From positions 1-5,680 of the forward strand of contig JAUVDD010000120.1 of assembly GCA_030595525.1 (NCBI GenBank): a stretch of 5,680 nucleotides of DNA, given 5' to 3'. The position numbers and the translations under genes are program-made. A model generated the notes under the pieces. The model saw only the letters and a list, made by a program, of their open reading frames with translations, ran no database searches and was not told the origin of the DNA. Source of the DNA: Puniceicoccales bacterium (GTDB lineage Bacteria; Verrucomicrobiota; Verrucomicrobiia; Opitutales; Oceanipulchritudinaceae). This document shows, piece after piece, positions 1 to 5,491 of the stretch; position 1 is the stretch's first letter, and each line of letters starts with the position of its first letter.

Positions 1-625
1 CAACAATTTCGGGTTGTTTTTTCATGACCCTCAATGCCACCTTGTTGTATTTGGCAGCATCTCCGGCATGTCGTCCTGGTTCACCATCCGGAACAGGAGT
101 AGTCGAGGCAAAGACCAACTTGGCATTGGGGGCCAACTCATGCAGGTAAGCAATGATGGCTTCTAGATTCTTGCGATAGGTCTGGGGGGAATTCACCTGC
201 TTCCCATTCACCTTATCGAGTTTGGCTTCCACAACATACTTCAGGTCGTGAAGGCCGACGTTAACCTGGATGACATCCCATTCAAAATCCCACCATCCCT
301 TAACAGACTTATCCTGCATGGCGTCATGCATCTGTGTCATTTTCTGAATAAAGGATCCAGAATCACCGCCATTGGTATATAACCGATACACATTGGCTTT
401 CCCCTTCAGCTGTTCTCTCACCCGGGGAGTATATCCAATGGAAATAGAATCCCCGTAAATGAGAACATTAGGCAACGCGGCATCGTTTTCAACAAAGGCG
501 TAAGCTGCCTGCTTTAGCGCTTTTTCTGAAATCAATGAATTCCATGCATCCTTTGCGGAAGCTGCCGAACTAAGTGAACAAACCAGCATGCTGGTCAGGG
601 TAATGAGTAGTAATTTCGTTTTCAT
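1..625 (-). CDS. Secreted SGNH/GDSL-type hydrolase, 3' end outside window
   Basis: Translating the minus strand from the ATG at 625 gives 208 codons open to the left edge, so the C-terminus, including the expected Asp-x-x-His catalytic block, is not visible. Residues 1-24 form a typical signal peptide: Lys near the N-terminus, a hydrophobic core LLLITL, then Ala-Ser-Ala before Lys25. This predicts export. There is no convincing lipobox, because Cys16 follows Val. Block I of the SGNH fold is LIYGDSIS, with the likely nucleophile Ser60. NGGDSG (85-90) fits the block II oxyanion Gly. VNVGLHDLK (121-129) occupies block III, where the classic motif is GxND; here His126 replaces Asn. The family hydrolyses ester bonds, often on carbohydrates or lipids, but the substrate cannot be read from the sequence. 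The start overlaps the stop of the upstream reductase (ATGA), so translation is probably coupled. Start and family are confident; the exact activity is not. Confidence 0.85.
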   Translation of the reverse strand, partial: MKTKLLLITLTSMLVCSLSSAASAKDAWNSLISEKALKQAAYAFVENDAALPNVLIYGDSISIGYTPRVREQLKGKANVYRLYTNGGDSGSFIQKMTQMHDAMQDKSVKGWWDFEWDVIQVNVGLHDLKYVVEAKLDKVNGKQVNSPQTYRKNLEAIIAYLHELAPNAKLVFASTTPVPDGEPGRHAGDAAKYNKVALRVMKKQPEIV

Positions 626-1572
626 TCGTCCCAAAGATTGGATAACGTATAAGGCCCATTGGGCAATACCCAAAAACTCCCGTCCACATATCTGTAATGC
701 TGATCCAGTGCGGTTATTTTCTCGATAAACGTCGTTTCCAATTTCAGATTTTGTGCATCAAGATTTGATTTCAATCGCTCGGGATTTACCGATTTTGGTA
801 TAACCGAAAACCCTCGATTCATTGCCCATGCCAACAAGATTTGTGAGGCTGCAACTCCAAGGGTTTTGGCAATTTCCAGGATAACCGGGTCTTCCAGCAG
901 AACAGGTTCCTCCTTTTTCCTGAGCGGCTTTGGACGGTCACCTGAGCCAAGTGGGGAATAAGCGACTAATTGAATGTGCTTTTCCTTACAAAACTCCACC
1001 AACTCGACCTGTTGCAAATACGGATGCGATTCCACTTGGTCGATTGCCGGATGGATACGGGACACTTCGCAGAGCTCGGCTAGCTTCTTAATACTGAAAT
1101 TGCAGACCCCCAGATGGCGGACAGTTCCATCATTAATTAGGTTCTCCATGGCTGACCAAGTGTCATTGATCGGTTGCTCTTCAAGAGACACCAGATGCTC
1201 GGCCTTACGCGGAATCCAGACGCCCTTTTGCAAGGCCACCGGCCAATGCATCAGATAGGCATCCAGATAATCCAACTGAAGATCATTGAGGCTCTTTTCC
1301 AATGCAGGCTCTACATCCACGGGCGCATGAGCTGTGTTCGAAAGTTTTGAGGTGATCCACATCTCATCTCTCGTCACGACGCCTTCACTAAACAGATTTT
1401 TCAACGCCTCCCCGATCTCCTTCTCGTTTCCATAGGAAGAAGCACAATCAATGTGCCGGTATCCCATCCGCACCGCATCCATCACCGCACGACAGGTTTC
1501 CCCCGGTCGGGCCTTCCACGTACCAAGGCCCATTCTGGGTAGGTTAATCCTATGCGTATCCATAGCGGTCAT
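622..1572 (-). CDS. Aldo/keto reductase, NAD(P)H-dependent
   Basis: This 316-residue protein has the length and motif order of a soluble (beta/alpha)8-barrel aldo/keto reductase, which reduces aldehydes, ketones or sugars with NAD(P)H. Visible hallmarks are MGLGTW (14-19), GYRHIDCASSYGNE (37-50), LMHWPV (107-112), GVCNFS (155-160) and the cofactor-binding IPKSVNPERLKSN (258-270). The catalytic tetrad is intact: Asp42, Tyr47, Lys76 and His109. The segment EEPVLLEDPVILEIA resembles aldehyde reductases of the AKR1 type, so a broad carbonyl or sugar-aldehyde substrate is likely. The specific substrate is unknown. The ATG at 1572 gives the full N-terminus; the ATG at 1563, four codons in, is an equally acceptable start, and neither has a clear Shine-Dalgarno sequence. 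The stop overlaps the start of the SGNH hydrolase by four bases, which places both genes on one mRNA. Confidence 0.95.
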   Translation of the reverse strand: MTAMDTHRINLPRMGLGTWKARPGETCRAVMDAVRMGYRHIDCASSYGNEKEIGEALKNLFSEGVVTRDEMWITSKLSNTAHAPVDVEPALEKSLNDLQLDYLDAYLMHWPVALQKGVWIPRKAEHLVSLEEQPINDTWSAMENLINDGTVRHLGVCNFSIKKLAELCEVSRIHPAIDQVESHPYLQQVELVEFCKEKHIQLVAYSPLGSGDRPKPLRKKEEPVLLEDPVILEIAKTLGVAASQILLAWAMNRGFSVIPKSVNPERLKSNLDAQNLKLETTFIEKITALDQHYRYVDGSFWVLPNGPYTLSNLWDE

Positions 1573-1669
1573 TATCTTTCGGTTTATCGGATCCAGGAAA
1601 TTGGGTCAAAACTACTTCTATCATTTCGTTCCAGTTGCTATTTCGAAAATCCGCATTACTCCTGTTTTC
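1573..1669. promoter_or_regulatory. Divergent intergenic region between reductase and M20 peptidase genes
   Basis: These 97 bases separate two divergently transcribed genes, so both promoters should lie here or just inside the neighbouring genes. On the minus strand TTGACC (1609-1604) and GATAAA (1588-1583) loosely resemble -35 and -10 boxes with a 15-base spacer. That spacer is short, and transcription would then begin only a few bases before the reductase ATG. On the plus strand no well-spaced pair stands out. No operator palindrome was recognised. The regulatory role rests mainly on gene orientation, and the individual boxes are weak. Confidence 0.35.
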
Positions 1670-3040
1670 ATGTTTGATCCAATTGAAGTTATCAAGGAAT
1701 TGGTTAGTCACCCAAGCGTTTCAACTGATCCATCATACGAAGCAGGCATGCAGGGTACCCGTGATGTTTTAACTAAGCTCCTGGATGGAATGAGCCTGAA
1801 AGTGGAAGTGGTGCCGACAGACCGCCATCCAGTCATCCTCGCCAAAAGGACTGGACCGGATTCATGGCCACACGTTGTCATCTACGGTCATTATGACGTC
1901 CAGCCACCGGATCCCCTGGACGAGTGGAATTCCCCCGCTTTTGAGCCAACGATGAAAGGCACTCGCCTTTATGGTCGTGGAGTTGCCGACAACAAGGGTC
2001 CCATGATGGCGCATGTCACCGCAGTCGGCAGACTGCTTGAAGATAACCCTGAATTCCCCTTACGCATCACTTTTCTGATCGAGGGTGAGGAAGAGATTGG
2101 AAGCCCCAGCCTTCCGGCAGTTCTGGAAAGCCATGGAGAAAGCCTCAGAGGCGATTTTATCCTTCTGTCCGACACCTTGAATCCCTCTGAAGATCAGGTG
2201 GCGATAACCACCGGTTTGCGCGGCATGGTTTCTTTCGAAATCGAAGTAAGCGGTCCTAACCGTGATGTCCATTCCGGCATGTACGGTGGATCCATCTACA
2301 ATCCGCTGCAAGCATTGACCGAAATCTGCGCCAGTCTGCATCACCCGGATGGAAGAATTAACGTTCCGGGGTTCTATGATGATGTGATCACCCCCGAACA
2401 ATGGGAAAAGGACGAAGTGGCCAAGCTTCCAGTAACTGATCTGGAATTTGTCCAGGCGGTCGGAGTCGACAAGATTTTTACGGCCAATAACCGCACTGCG
2501 ATGGAAGGAGTCAGATATGAGCCTACCCTGGAAATCAATGGCATTGGTGGTGGATACCAGGGACCCGGGGACAAGACGATCATCGCGAAGAAGGGCTTTG
2601 CCAAGATAACCTGCCGATTAGTCGCTAACCAGGATCCTGATGACATTCAGAAAAAAGTCTTCAAGACGATTCGTGAACGCTGCCCTGAGCATGTTAAGTT
2701 GACCATAAACGCATTCCATAACGGTCTTTGCTACTCGGTCGTTCCTCCGGGGAAACCGAATACACCGGCAAATCAAAATCCGCATCTGGCACGTGCTTTT
2801 GCTGCTTGTGACAAGGCGGTTGAGGTAGCATTTGGCATTCCGCCATTGTACACTCGTGAAGGTGGATCGATCCCAATTATTGGATCTCTGAACAAGGCCC
2901 TCGGAATGGACTGCCTAATGCTCGGACTAGGAACCGGTGAAAACAACCTTCATTCACCAAACGAGTCCTTCGATCTATCCATGCTGGAAAAAGGTATTTC
3001 CGTATCGAAGTCTATATTAAAGGCAGTCGCTTATCCCTGA
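1670..3040 (+). CDS. M20-family metallopeptidase (dipeptidase, CNDP/PepV-like)
   Basis: The 456-residue product matches the usual length of M20 dipeptidases, cytosolic di-metal (usually zinc) enzymes that cleave dipeptides or related amide bonds. Metal-site and catalytic motifs are complete: GHYDVQP (73-79; His74, Asp76), GRGVADNKG (102-110; bridging Asp107), EGEEEIGS (138-145; general base Glu141, ligand Glu142), LLSDT (ligand Asp168) and NNLHSPNE (ligand His428). RDVHSGMYGG (198-207, His201) and TREGGSIP (395-402) match the lid-domain and substrate-binding segments of carnosinase-like members. The frame is open upstream to 1451, but that extension runs antisense through the start of the reductase gene and has no family similarity. 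MFDPIEVIKELVSHPSVSTD is a normal family N-terminus, so ATG 1670 is chosen. No Shine-Dalgarno sequence precedes it. There is no signal peptide. The 3' end overlaps the convergent chelatase gene by 29 bases. Confidence 0.93.
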   Translation: MFDPIEVIKELVSHPSVSTDPSYEAGMQGTRDVLTKLLDGMSLKVEVVPTDRHPVILAKRTGPDSWPHVVIYGHYDVQPPDPLDEWNSPAFEPTMKGTRLYGRGVADNKGPMMAHVTAVGRLLEDNPEFPLRITFLIEGEEEIGSPSLPAVLESHGESLRGDFILLSDTLNPSEDQVAITTGLRGMVSFEIEVSGPNRDVHSGMYGGSIYNPLQALTEICASLHHPDGRINVPGFYDDVITPEQWEKDEVAKLPVTDLEFVQAVGVDKIFTANNRTAMEGVRYEPTLEINGIGGGYQGPGDKTIIAKKGFAKITCRLVANQDPDDIQKKVFKTIRERCPEHVKLTINAFHNGLCYSVVPPGKPNTPANQNPHLARAFAACDKAVEVAFGIPPLYTREGGSIPIIGSLNKALGMDCLMLGLGTGENNLHSPNESFDLSMLEKGISVSKSILKAVAYP

Positions 3041-3845
3041 GTCGGCAGGACAACAGTTTCAAAACGCCCGGATGCGTTCCAACCAGCTCGGTCATAAAGG
3101 TTTTCAATCCAGGATTGTTTGACCGGGCTGCTGCACAAATATTTCCGATATCCCCAACTGGACCGGCATGTCGGCCGGGAGAAAGGAATAACATGGCAAT
3201 CACAACATTGTTGGAATTCCATTCGGTTTCCTTGAGCAGATTCTGGAGGAGCGGCTCGTTAAACCCATAAGCTGCTTCTGGACGCCGTTCCATCGATGCC
3301 GGTGCCACTTGCTCGACAAGCTCGCCCAATTCCTCTGCAAGCATGGTGCTCAATCTGTCACGAACTCGCGTTACTTCCCTCAAGGGTGACCCATGGTCCA
3401 CCAGAGCAACCTTTGGATGGATAAGGCTCTCTTTCCTGATTACTGACCGAATATTGTCCGTCAAAATCGATACAAGTTGCTGGTTACCTTCCTCCCCTTC
3501 TTGATCGAATAGGAATGGGGTACGCCTGATATCAAAGTCGCCATATTTCTTCCTTAAAACAGACAATCGTTGCGGAAGATAATCTACGATCGCTCCAGTT
3601 GGGCCAAAAAAGAATGGAATGATTGTGAATTCCCTTTCTCCTTCTTCCAGCCATATCCGCAGGCGCTTTTCGAGATTAACAGCAGCTACATTCTCCAGTT
3701 CATCCGCTGGTATCTTACTGGAATGCAACAAGGATGCGGGGACCACTTCGATTTCCTCCTTCTCGGACAGCAGCATGGCAACGCGCCGTAGATTCAGCAC
3801 GCTTTCTGCCCGCAGGCTGCCATTGTCCACAAGAATATATTTCAT
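3012..3845 (-). CDS. CbiX/SirB-like tetrapyrrole chelatase (sirohydrochlorin cobalto/ferrochelatase family)
   Basis: The product has 277 residues and two internally related halves, as in long CbiX/SirB class II chelatases, which insert Co2+ or Fe2+ into sirohydrochlorin for cobalamin or siroheme. The C-terminal half carries both expected metal-site histidines: VALVDHGSPLRE (147-156, His151) and FLSPGRHAGPVGDI (220-233, His226). The N-terminal half has the same fold signature but has lost them: ILVDNGS (4-10) has Asn8 instead of His, and FFFGPTGAIVDYLP (78-91) lacks the second His. The N-terminal half is therefore probably structural, leaving one active site. The frame stays open upstream to 3989, but that part is translated repeat (LIPSSLVP-type peptide twice). 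MKYILVDNGS from ATG 3845 is the family N-terminus. No cobalamin or siroheme gene lies nearby, so the metal and pathway are uncertain. A divergent member with another tetrapyrrole substrate is possible. Confidence 0.82.
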   Translation of the reverse strand: MKYILVDNGSLRAESVLNLRRVAMLLSEKEEIEVVPASLLHSSKIPADELENVAAVNLEKRLRIWLEEGEREFTIIPFFFGPTGAIVDYLPQRLSVLRKKYGDFDIRRTPFLFDQEGEEGNQQLVSILTDNIRSVIRKESLIHPKVALVDHGSPLREVTRVRDRLSTMLAEELGELVEQVAPASMERRPEAAYGFNEPLLQNLLKETEWNSNNVVIAMLFLSPGRHAGPVGDIGNICAAARSNNPGLKTFMTELVGTHPGVLKLLSCRLRDKRLPLI

Positions 3846-3858
3846 AAGAAGGAAGAGA

Positions 3859-3895
3859 GACCAGAGACAAGGGACGAGGGACGAGGGAATCAACA
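3859..3895 (+). repeat. Heptamer-built repeat, copy 1
   Basis: This 37-base unit consists of four heptads, GACCAGA, GACAAGG, GACGAGG and GACGAGG, followed by GAATCAACA. It matches copy 2 at 34 of 37 positions and lies exactly 51 bases upstream of it. It sits 13 bases upstream of the chelatase start on the opposite strand, in that gene's probable 5' leader. The design recalls the short tandem heptanucleotide repeats known from cyanobacteria and other bacteria. Whether this sequence is dispersed elsewhere in the genome cannot be seen here. Confidence 0.85.
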
Positions 3896-3909
3896 AAAGA
3901 GTTAGCTCG

Positions 3910-3946
3910 GACCAGAGACCAGGGACCAGGGACGAGGGAATTAACA
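3910..3946 (+). repeat. Heptamer-built repeat, copy 2
   Basis: Four heptads, GACCAGA, GACCAGG, GACCAGG and GACGAGG, are followed by GAATTAACA. It differs from copy 1 at three positions (bases 11, 18 and 33 of the unit). Downstream of it lies an inverted copy that can pair with it. The 14 bases separating copies 1 and 2 (3896-3909) and those following copy 2 (3947-3960) are only weakly alike, so the repeated part is essentially the 37-base unit. Confidence 0.85.
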
Positions 3947-3963
3947 TAAGGATTCGGTTCAAA

Positions 3964-3987
3964 TCCCTCGTCCCTGGCCTCTGGTCC
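3964..3987 (-). repeat. Heptamer-built repeat, inverted shorter copy 3
   Basis: Read on the minus strand, this copy starts with an extra G, then GACCAGA, GGCCAGG and GACGAGG, and closes with GA. It has one heptad fewer than copies 1 and 2 and lies in opposite orientation. It is complementary to copy 2 except for the missing heptad and one mismatch, so copies 2 and 3 can form a long stem around a loop of about 24 bases. It lies 61 bases upstream of the pyrE start. Confidence 0.8.
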
Positions 3988-3993
3988 ATCGTC

Positions 3994-4011
3994 TAAAATT
4001 TCAATTTTAAT
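3994..4011 (+). promoter_or_regulatory. AT-rich palindrome with possible -10 box upstream of pyrE
   Basis: TAAAATT (3994-4000) and AATTTTA (4003-4009) form a perfect 7-base inverted repeat around TC. Its right side overlaps TTTAAT (4006-4011), five of six matches to the -10 consensus, about 38 bases before the pyrE ATG. A candidate -35, TGGTCC (3982-3987, 18-base spacer), matches the consensus at only three positions and lies inside repeat copy 3. The position suits a pyrE promoter, but the sequence evidence is weak. Confidence 0.25.
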
Positions 4012-4048
4012 CTTTTCAAGAAAGCCGGTTCCCTCTTCCCTTGCAGAT

Positions 4049-4621
4049 ATGGAATCCGATCAGGCTGAAGTACTCGATATCTTCAAGAAAACAGGTGCTC
4101 TTTTGGAAGGGCACTTCATTCTCCGATCCGGACTGAGGACCGGGCACTTTTTCCAGTGTGCACGGGTTTGCGAGCACCTGGATGAAGTCACTCGCTTGAC
4201 TGAATTGTTGATCAAAAAACTACCTGATGTTTCAGAAGTGGAGACCGTCGTGGCTCCAGCGATGGGTGGACTGGTTATCGGTCAGGAAGTTGCTCGTCAG
4301 CTTGGAAAACGCTTCATTTTCGCTGAAAAAATGGATGACATGCTGGCACTGCGGAGGAATTTCATCATCAAATCGGAAGAAAAAATCCTCATTGTCGAGG
4401 ATGTCATCACACGTGGTGGCCGGGTAAAGGAAACCCTTGATCTGGTGGATTCCCGTCATGGCCTGGTCCAGGCCATCGCCGTGCTGGTCGACCGCTCGGC
4501 GGGCAAGGCATCATTTGATGCCCCGCTTGTTTCCCTGTTGGAAATGAACTATCCGACTTACGAGCCCGAGAACCTGCCACCTGAGCTCCGTAACATTCCG
4601 GCGGTCAAGCCGGGATCCTGA
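4049..4621 (+). CDS. pyrE: Orotate phosphoribosyltransferase
   Basis: The 190-residue product is a cytosolic type I phosphoribosyltransferase that joins orotate to PRPP to give orotidine 5'-monophosphate, the fifth step of de novo pyrimidine synthesis. The N-terminal segment GALLEGHFILRSGLRTGHFFQ (16-36) is diagnostic of OPRT. VVAPAMGGLVIG (67-78) supplies the PPi loop. FAEKMDDMLALRRNF (91-105) is the short form of the flexible catalytic-loop region. ILIVEDVITRGGRVKET (113-129) is the PRPP-binding motif with Glu117 and Asp118, although TRGGR replaces the more usual TTGGS. The length fits compact bacterial PyrE. The ATG at 4049 gives a normal family N-terminus; the preceding bases are pyrimidine-rich without a Shine-Dalgarno sequence. 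No pyrF or other pyr gene is adjacent, so pyrE stands alone here. The repeat cluster and its hairpin lie directly upstream and may fall in the leader or promoter. Confidence 0.94.
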   Translation: MESDQAEVLDIFKKTGALLEGHFILRSGLRTGHFFQCARVCEHLDEVTRLTELLIKKLPDVSEVETVVAPAMGGLVIGQEVARQLGKRFIFAEKMDDMLALRRNFIIKSEEKILIVEDVITRGGRVKETLDLVDSRHGLVQAIAVLVDRSAGKASFDAPLVSLLEMNYPTYEPENLPPELRNIPAVKPGS

Positions 4622-4706
4622 GAATCGGTCGTATCGAGTTGATTTGCCAAAAACATCTATTATGTTGAACATCTGCTCTGTAGCATCAACTAATGGTTAA
4701 TACACT
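4622..4706 (+). promoter_or_regulatory. pyrE to metallopeptidase gap with inverted repeats and possible -10 box
   Basis: This 85-base gap contains AGTTGAT (4637-4643) and its exact inverse ATCAACT (4685-4691). These enclose a smaller inverted repeat, AACAT (4652-4656) and ATGTT (4662-4666). TATTAT (4658-4663) is five of six to the -10 consensus but has no well-spaced -35. The segment could carry a separate promoter for the metallopeptidase or be an untranslated spacer in a pyrE transcript. No U-tract terminator is present after pyrE, so read-through is possible. Confidence 0.25.
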
Positions 4707-5381
4707 ATGGGAAGCGCACAAATATTTATCTTTCTGATTATACCAACTGTCATCCTGGGCATGTACGCCCAAATGCGGATCCAGAGTGCCTACAAGGAAT
4801 GGTCAAAAGTTGGTTCAAAGAGCGGCATTAAAGGTCACGAGGCGGCACGCTACGTGATGAATACTGCGGGCATTAACGATGTGGAAATCACATCAACCCG
4901 GGGCATTTTATCGGATCATTACGATCCAACCAACAAGCGCCTGGTCCTCAGTGAACAAAATTATCATGGCCAGAGCCTGGCTGCAGTTGGTGTCGCGGCT
5001 CATGAAGCCGGTCATGCCATCCAGCACGCCAAGGGTTACGCCATGCTGAAATTGCGGATGAGCCTGGTTCCAATAACCACGTACGCATCGCAGCTCCTCC
5101 CCTTCATTATTATGGGCGGATTCTTTTTCCGACTGACCGGTCTGATCACTCTCGGTGTATTTGTTTACCTGATCCTGACCATCTTCCAACTGGTTACCTT
5201 GCCAGTCGAATTTGATGCCAGCCGCCGTGCCAAAGCACAACTGGTCTCAACCGGCATCCTCCAAGTGGATGAAATGCGCGGGGTAAACAAAACCCTGAAT
5301 GCCGCTGCGCTCACCTATGTGGCTGCATTCGTCAGCTCCCTGGTCAATCTGATCTACATGCTGACCTTGTCCCGCAAGTAG
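4707..5381 (+). CDS. yugP: YugP-type membrane zinc metallopeptidase
   Basis: The 224-residue product matches the neutral zinc metallopeptidase family typified by Bacillus YugP (Pfam Zn_peptidase_2) in length and layout. A membrane segment at about 5-20 is followed by a soluble part. Next comes the zinc-binding AAHEAGHAIQHAKGY (97-111; ligands His99 and His103, catalytic Glu100). Two hydrophobic segments lie at about 127-140 and 144-162. LPVEFDASRRA (165-175) follows, with Glu168 as likely third zinc ligand, and then a final membrane segment at about 199-219. HYDPTNKRLVLSE (71-83) is another conserved family stretch. The enzyme should be an integral inner-membrane protease; its natural substrates are not established for the family. 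The ATG at 4707 gives the expected N-terminal anchor; the leader is AT-rich with no Shine-Dalgarno sequence. It lies 85 bases downstream of pyrE on the same strand, with no obvious functional link, and is followed by two hairpins. Confidence 0.93.
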   Translation: MGSAQIFIFLIIPTVILGMYAQMRIQSAYKEWSKVGSKSGIKGHEAARYVMNTAGINDVEITSTRGILSDHYDPTNKRLVLSEQNYHGQSLAAVGVAAHEAGHAIQHAKGYAMLKLRMSLVPITTYASQLLPFIIMGGFFFRLTGLITLGVFVYLILTIFQLVTLPVEFDASRRAKAQLVSTGILQVDEMRGVNKTLNAAALTYVAAFVSSLVNLIYMLTLSRK

Positions 5382-5420
5382 CGTATCTTCGACACGCATG
5401 TATTATGGTGACTTCGTATT

Positions 5421-5438
5421 CCCCGACTGAAGTCGGGG
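5421..5438 (+). terminator. Perfect GC-rich hairpin downstream of metallopeptidase
   Basis: CCCCGAC (5421-5427) and GTCGGGG (5432-5438) pair perfectly across a four-base loop TGAA, 40 bases after the metallopeptidase stop and between convergent genes. The following bases, TCTATTTCCCTT, are pyrimidine-rich but not a proper U-tract, so it is a weak classical intrinsic terminator. The stem alone may serve as a transcript 3' end or belong to a dispersed palindrome family. Confidence 0.5.
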
Positions 5439-5451
5439 TCTATTTCCCTTC

Positions 5452-5466
5452 GATCCCTTTGGGATC
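5452..5466 (+). terminator. Second short hairpin in convergent gap
   Basis: GATCCC (5452-5457) and GGGATC (5461-5466) form a perfect 6-base stem with loop TTT, 13 bases after the first hairpin. It lies 25 bases beyond the stop codon of the minus-strand gene and is the first stem that gene's transcript would meet. No U-tract follows on either strand. With the first hairpin it may form a bidirectional transcript end. Confidence 0.35.
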
Positions 5467-5491
5467 TACCTTAATTCAATACGGATGGACA

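Noticed and set aside
974..1258. Plus-strand 94-codon open frame within the reductase gene
   Set aside because: Antisense shadow of the aldo/keto reductase, whose frame carries all family motifs.
1451..1669. N-terminal extension of the M20 peptidase frame by 73 codons
   Set aside because: It overlaps the reductase gene antisense from 1451 to 1572, shows no family similarity, and MFDPIEVIKELVSHPS at 1670 is already a normal M20 N-terminus.
1969..2876. Minus-strand open frames of 60 to 113 codons inside the M20 peptidase gene
   Set aside because: Antisense shadows of a gene with complete catalytic motifs; no protein features of their own.
3859..3987. CRISPR-like array
   Set aside because: Only two direct units and one inverted one, internal heptad structure, a 14-base gap between the direct copies rather than a spacer of typical length, and no cas genes.
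3846..3989. Chelatase start at the upstream ATG at 3989
   Set aside because: The added 48 residues are translated DNA repeats, while MKYILVDNGS matches the family N-terminus.
3619..3996. Plus-strand 125-codon open frame opposite the chelatase 5' end
   Set aside because: Its first part is antisense to a well-supported gene and its second part is translated repeat; no protein family features are seen.
3846..4048. Cobalamin riboswitch upstream of the chelatase gene
   Set aside because: The 203-base gap is largely occupied by the heptamer repeats and I could not recognise a B12-box or the conserved cobalamin riboswitch core on the minus strand.
4232..4459. Small open frames on both strands within pyrE
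   Set aside because: Out-of-frame shadows of a clear orotate phosphoribosyltransferase gene.
4908..5240. Minus-strand 110-codon open frame inside the metallopeptidase gene
   Set aside because: Antisense to the HEAGH-containing protein, with no recognisable domain.
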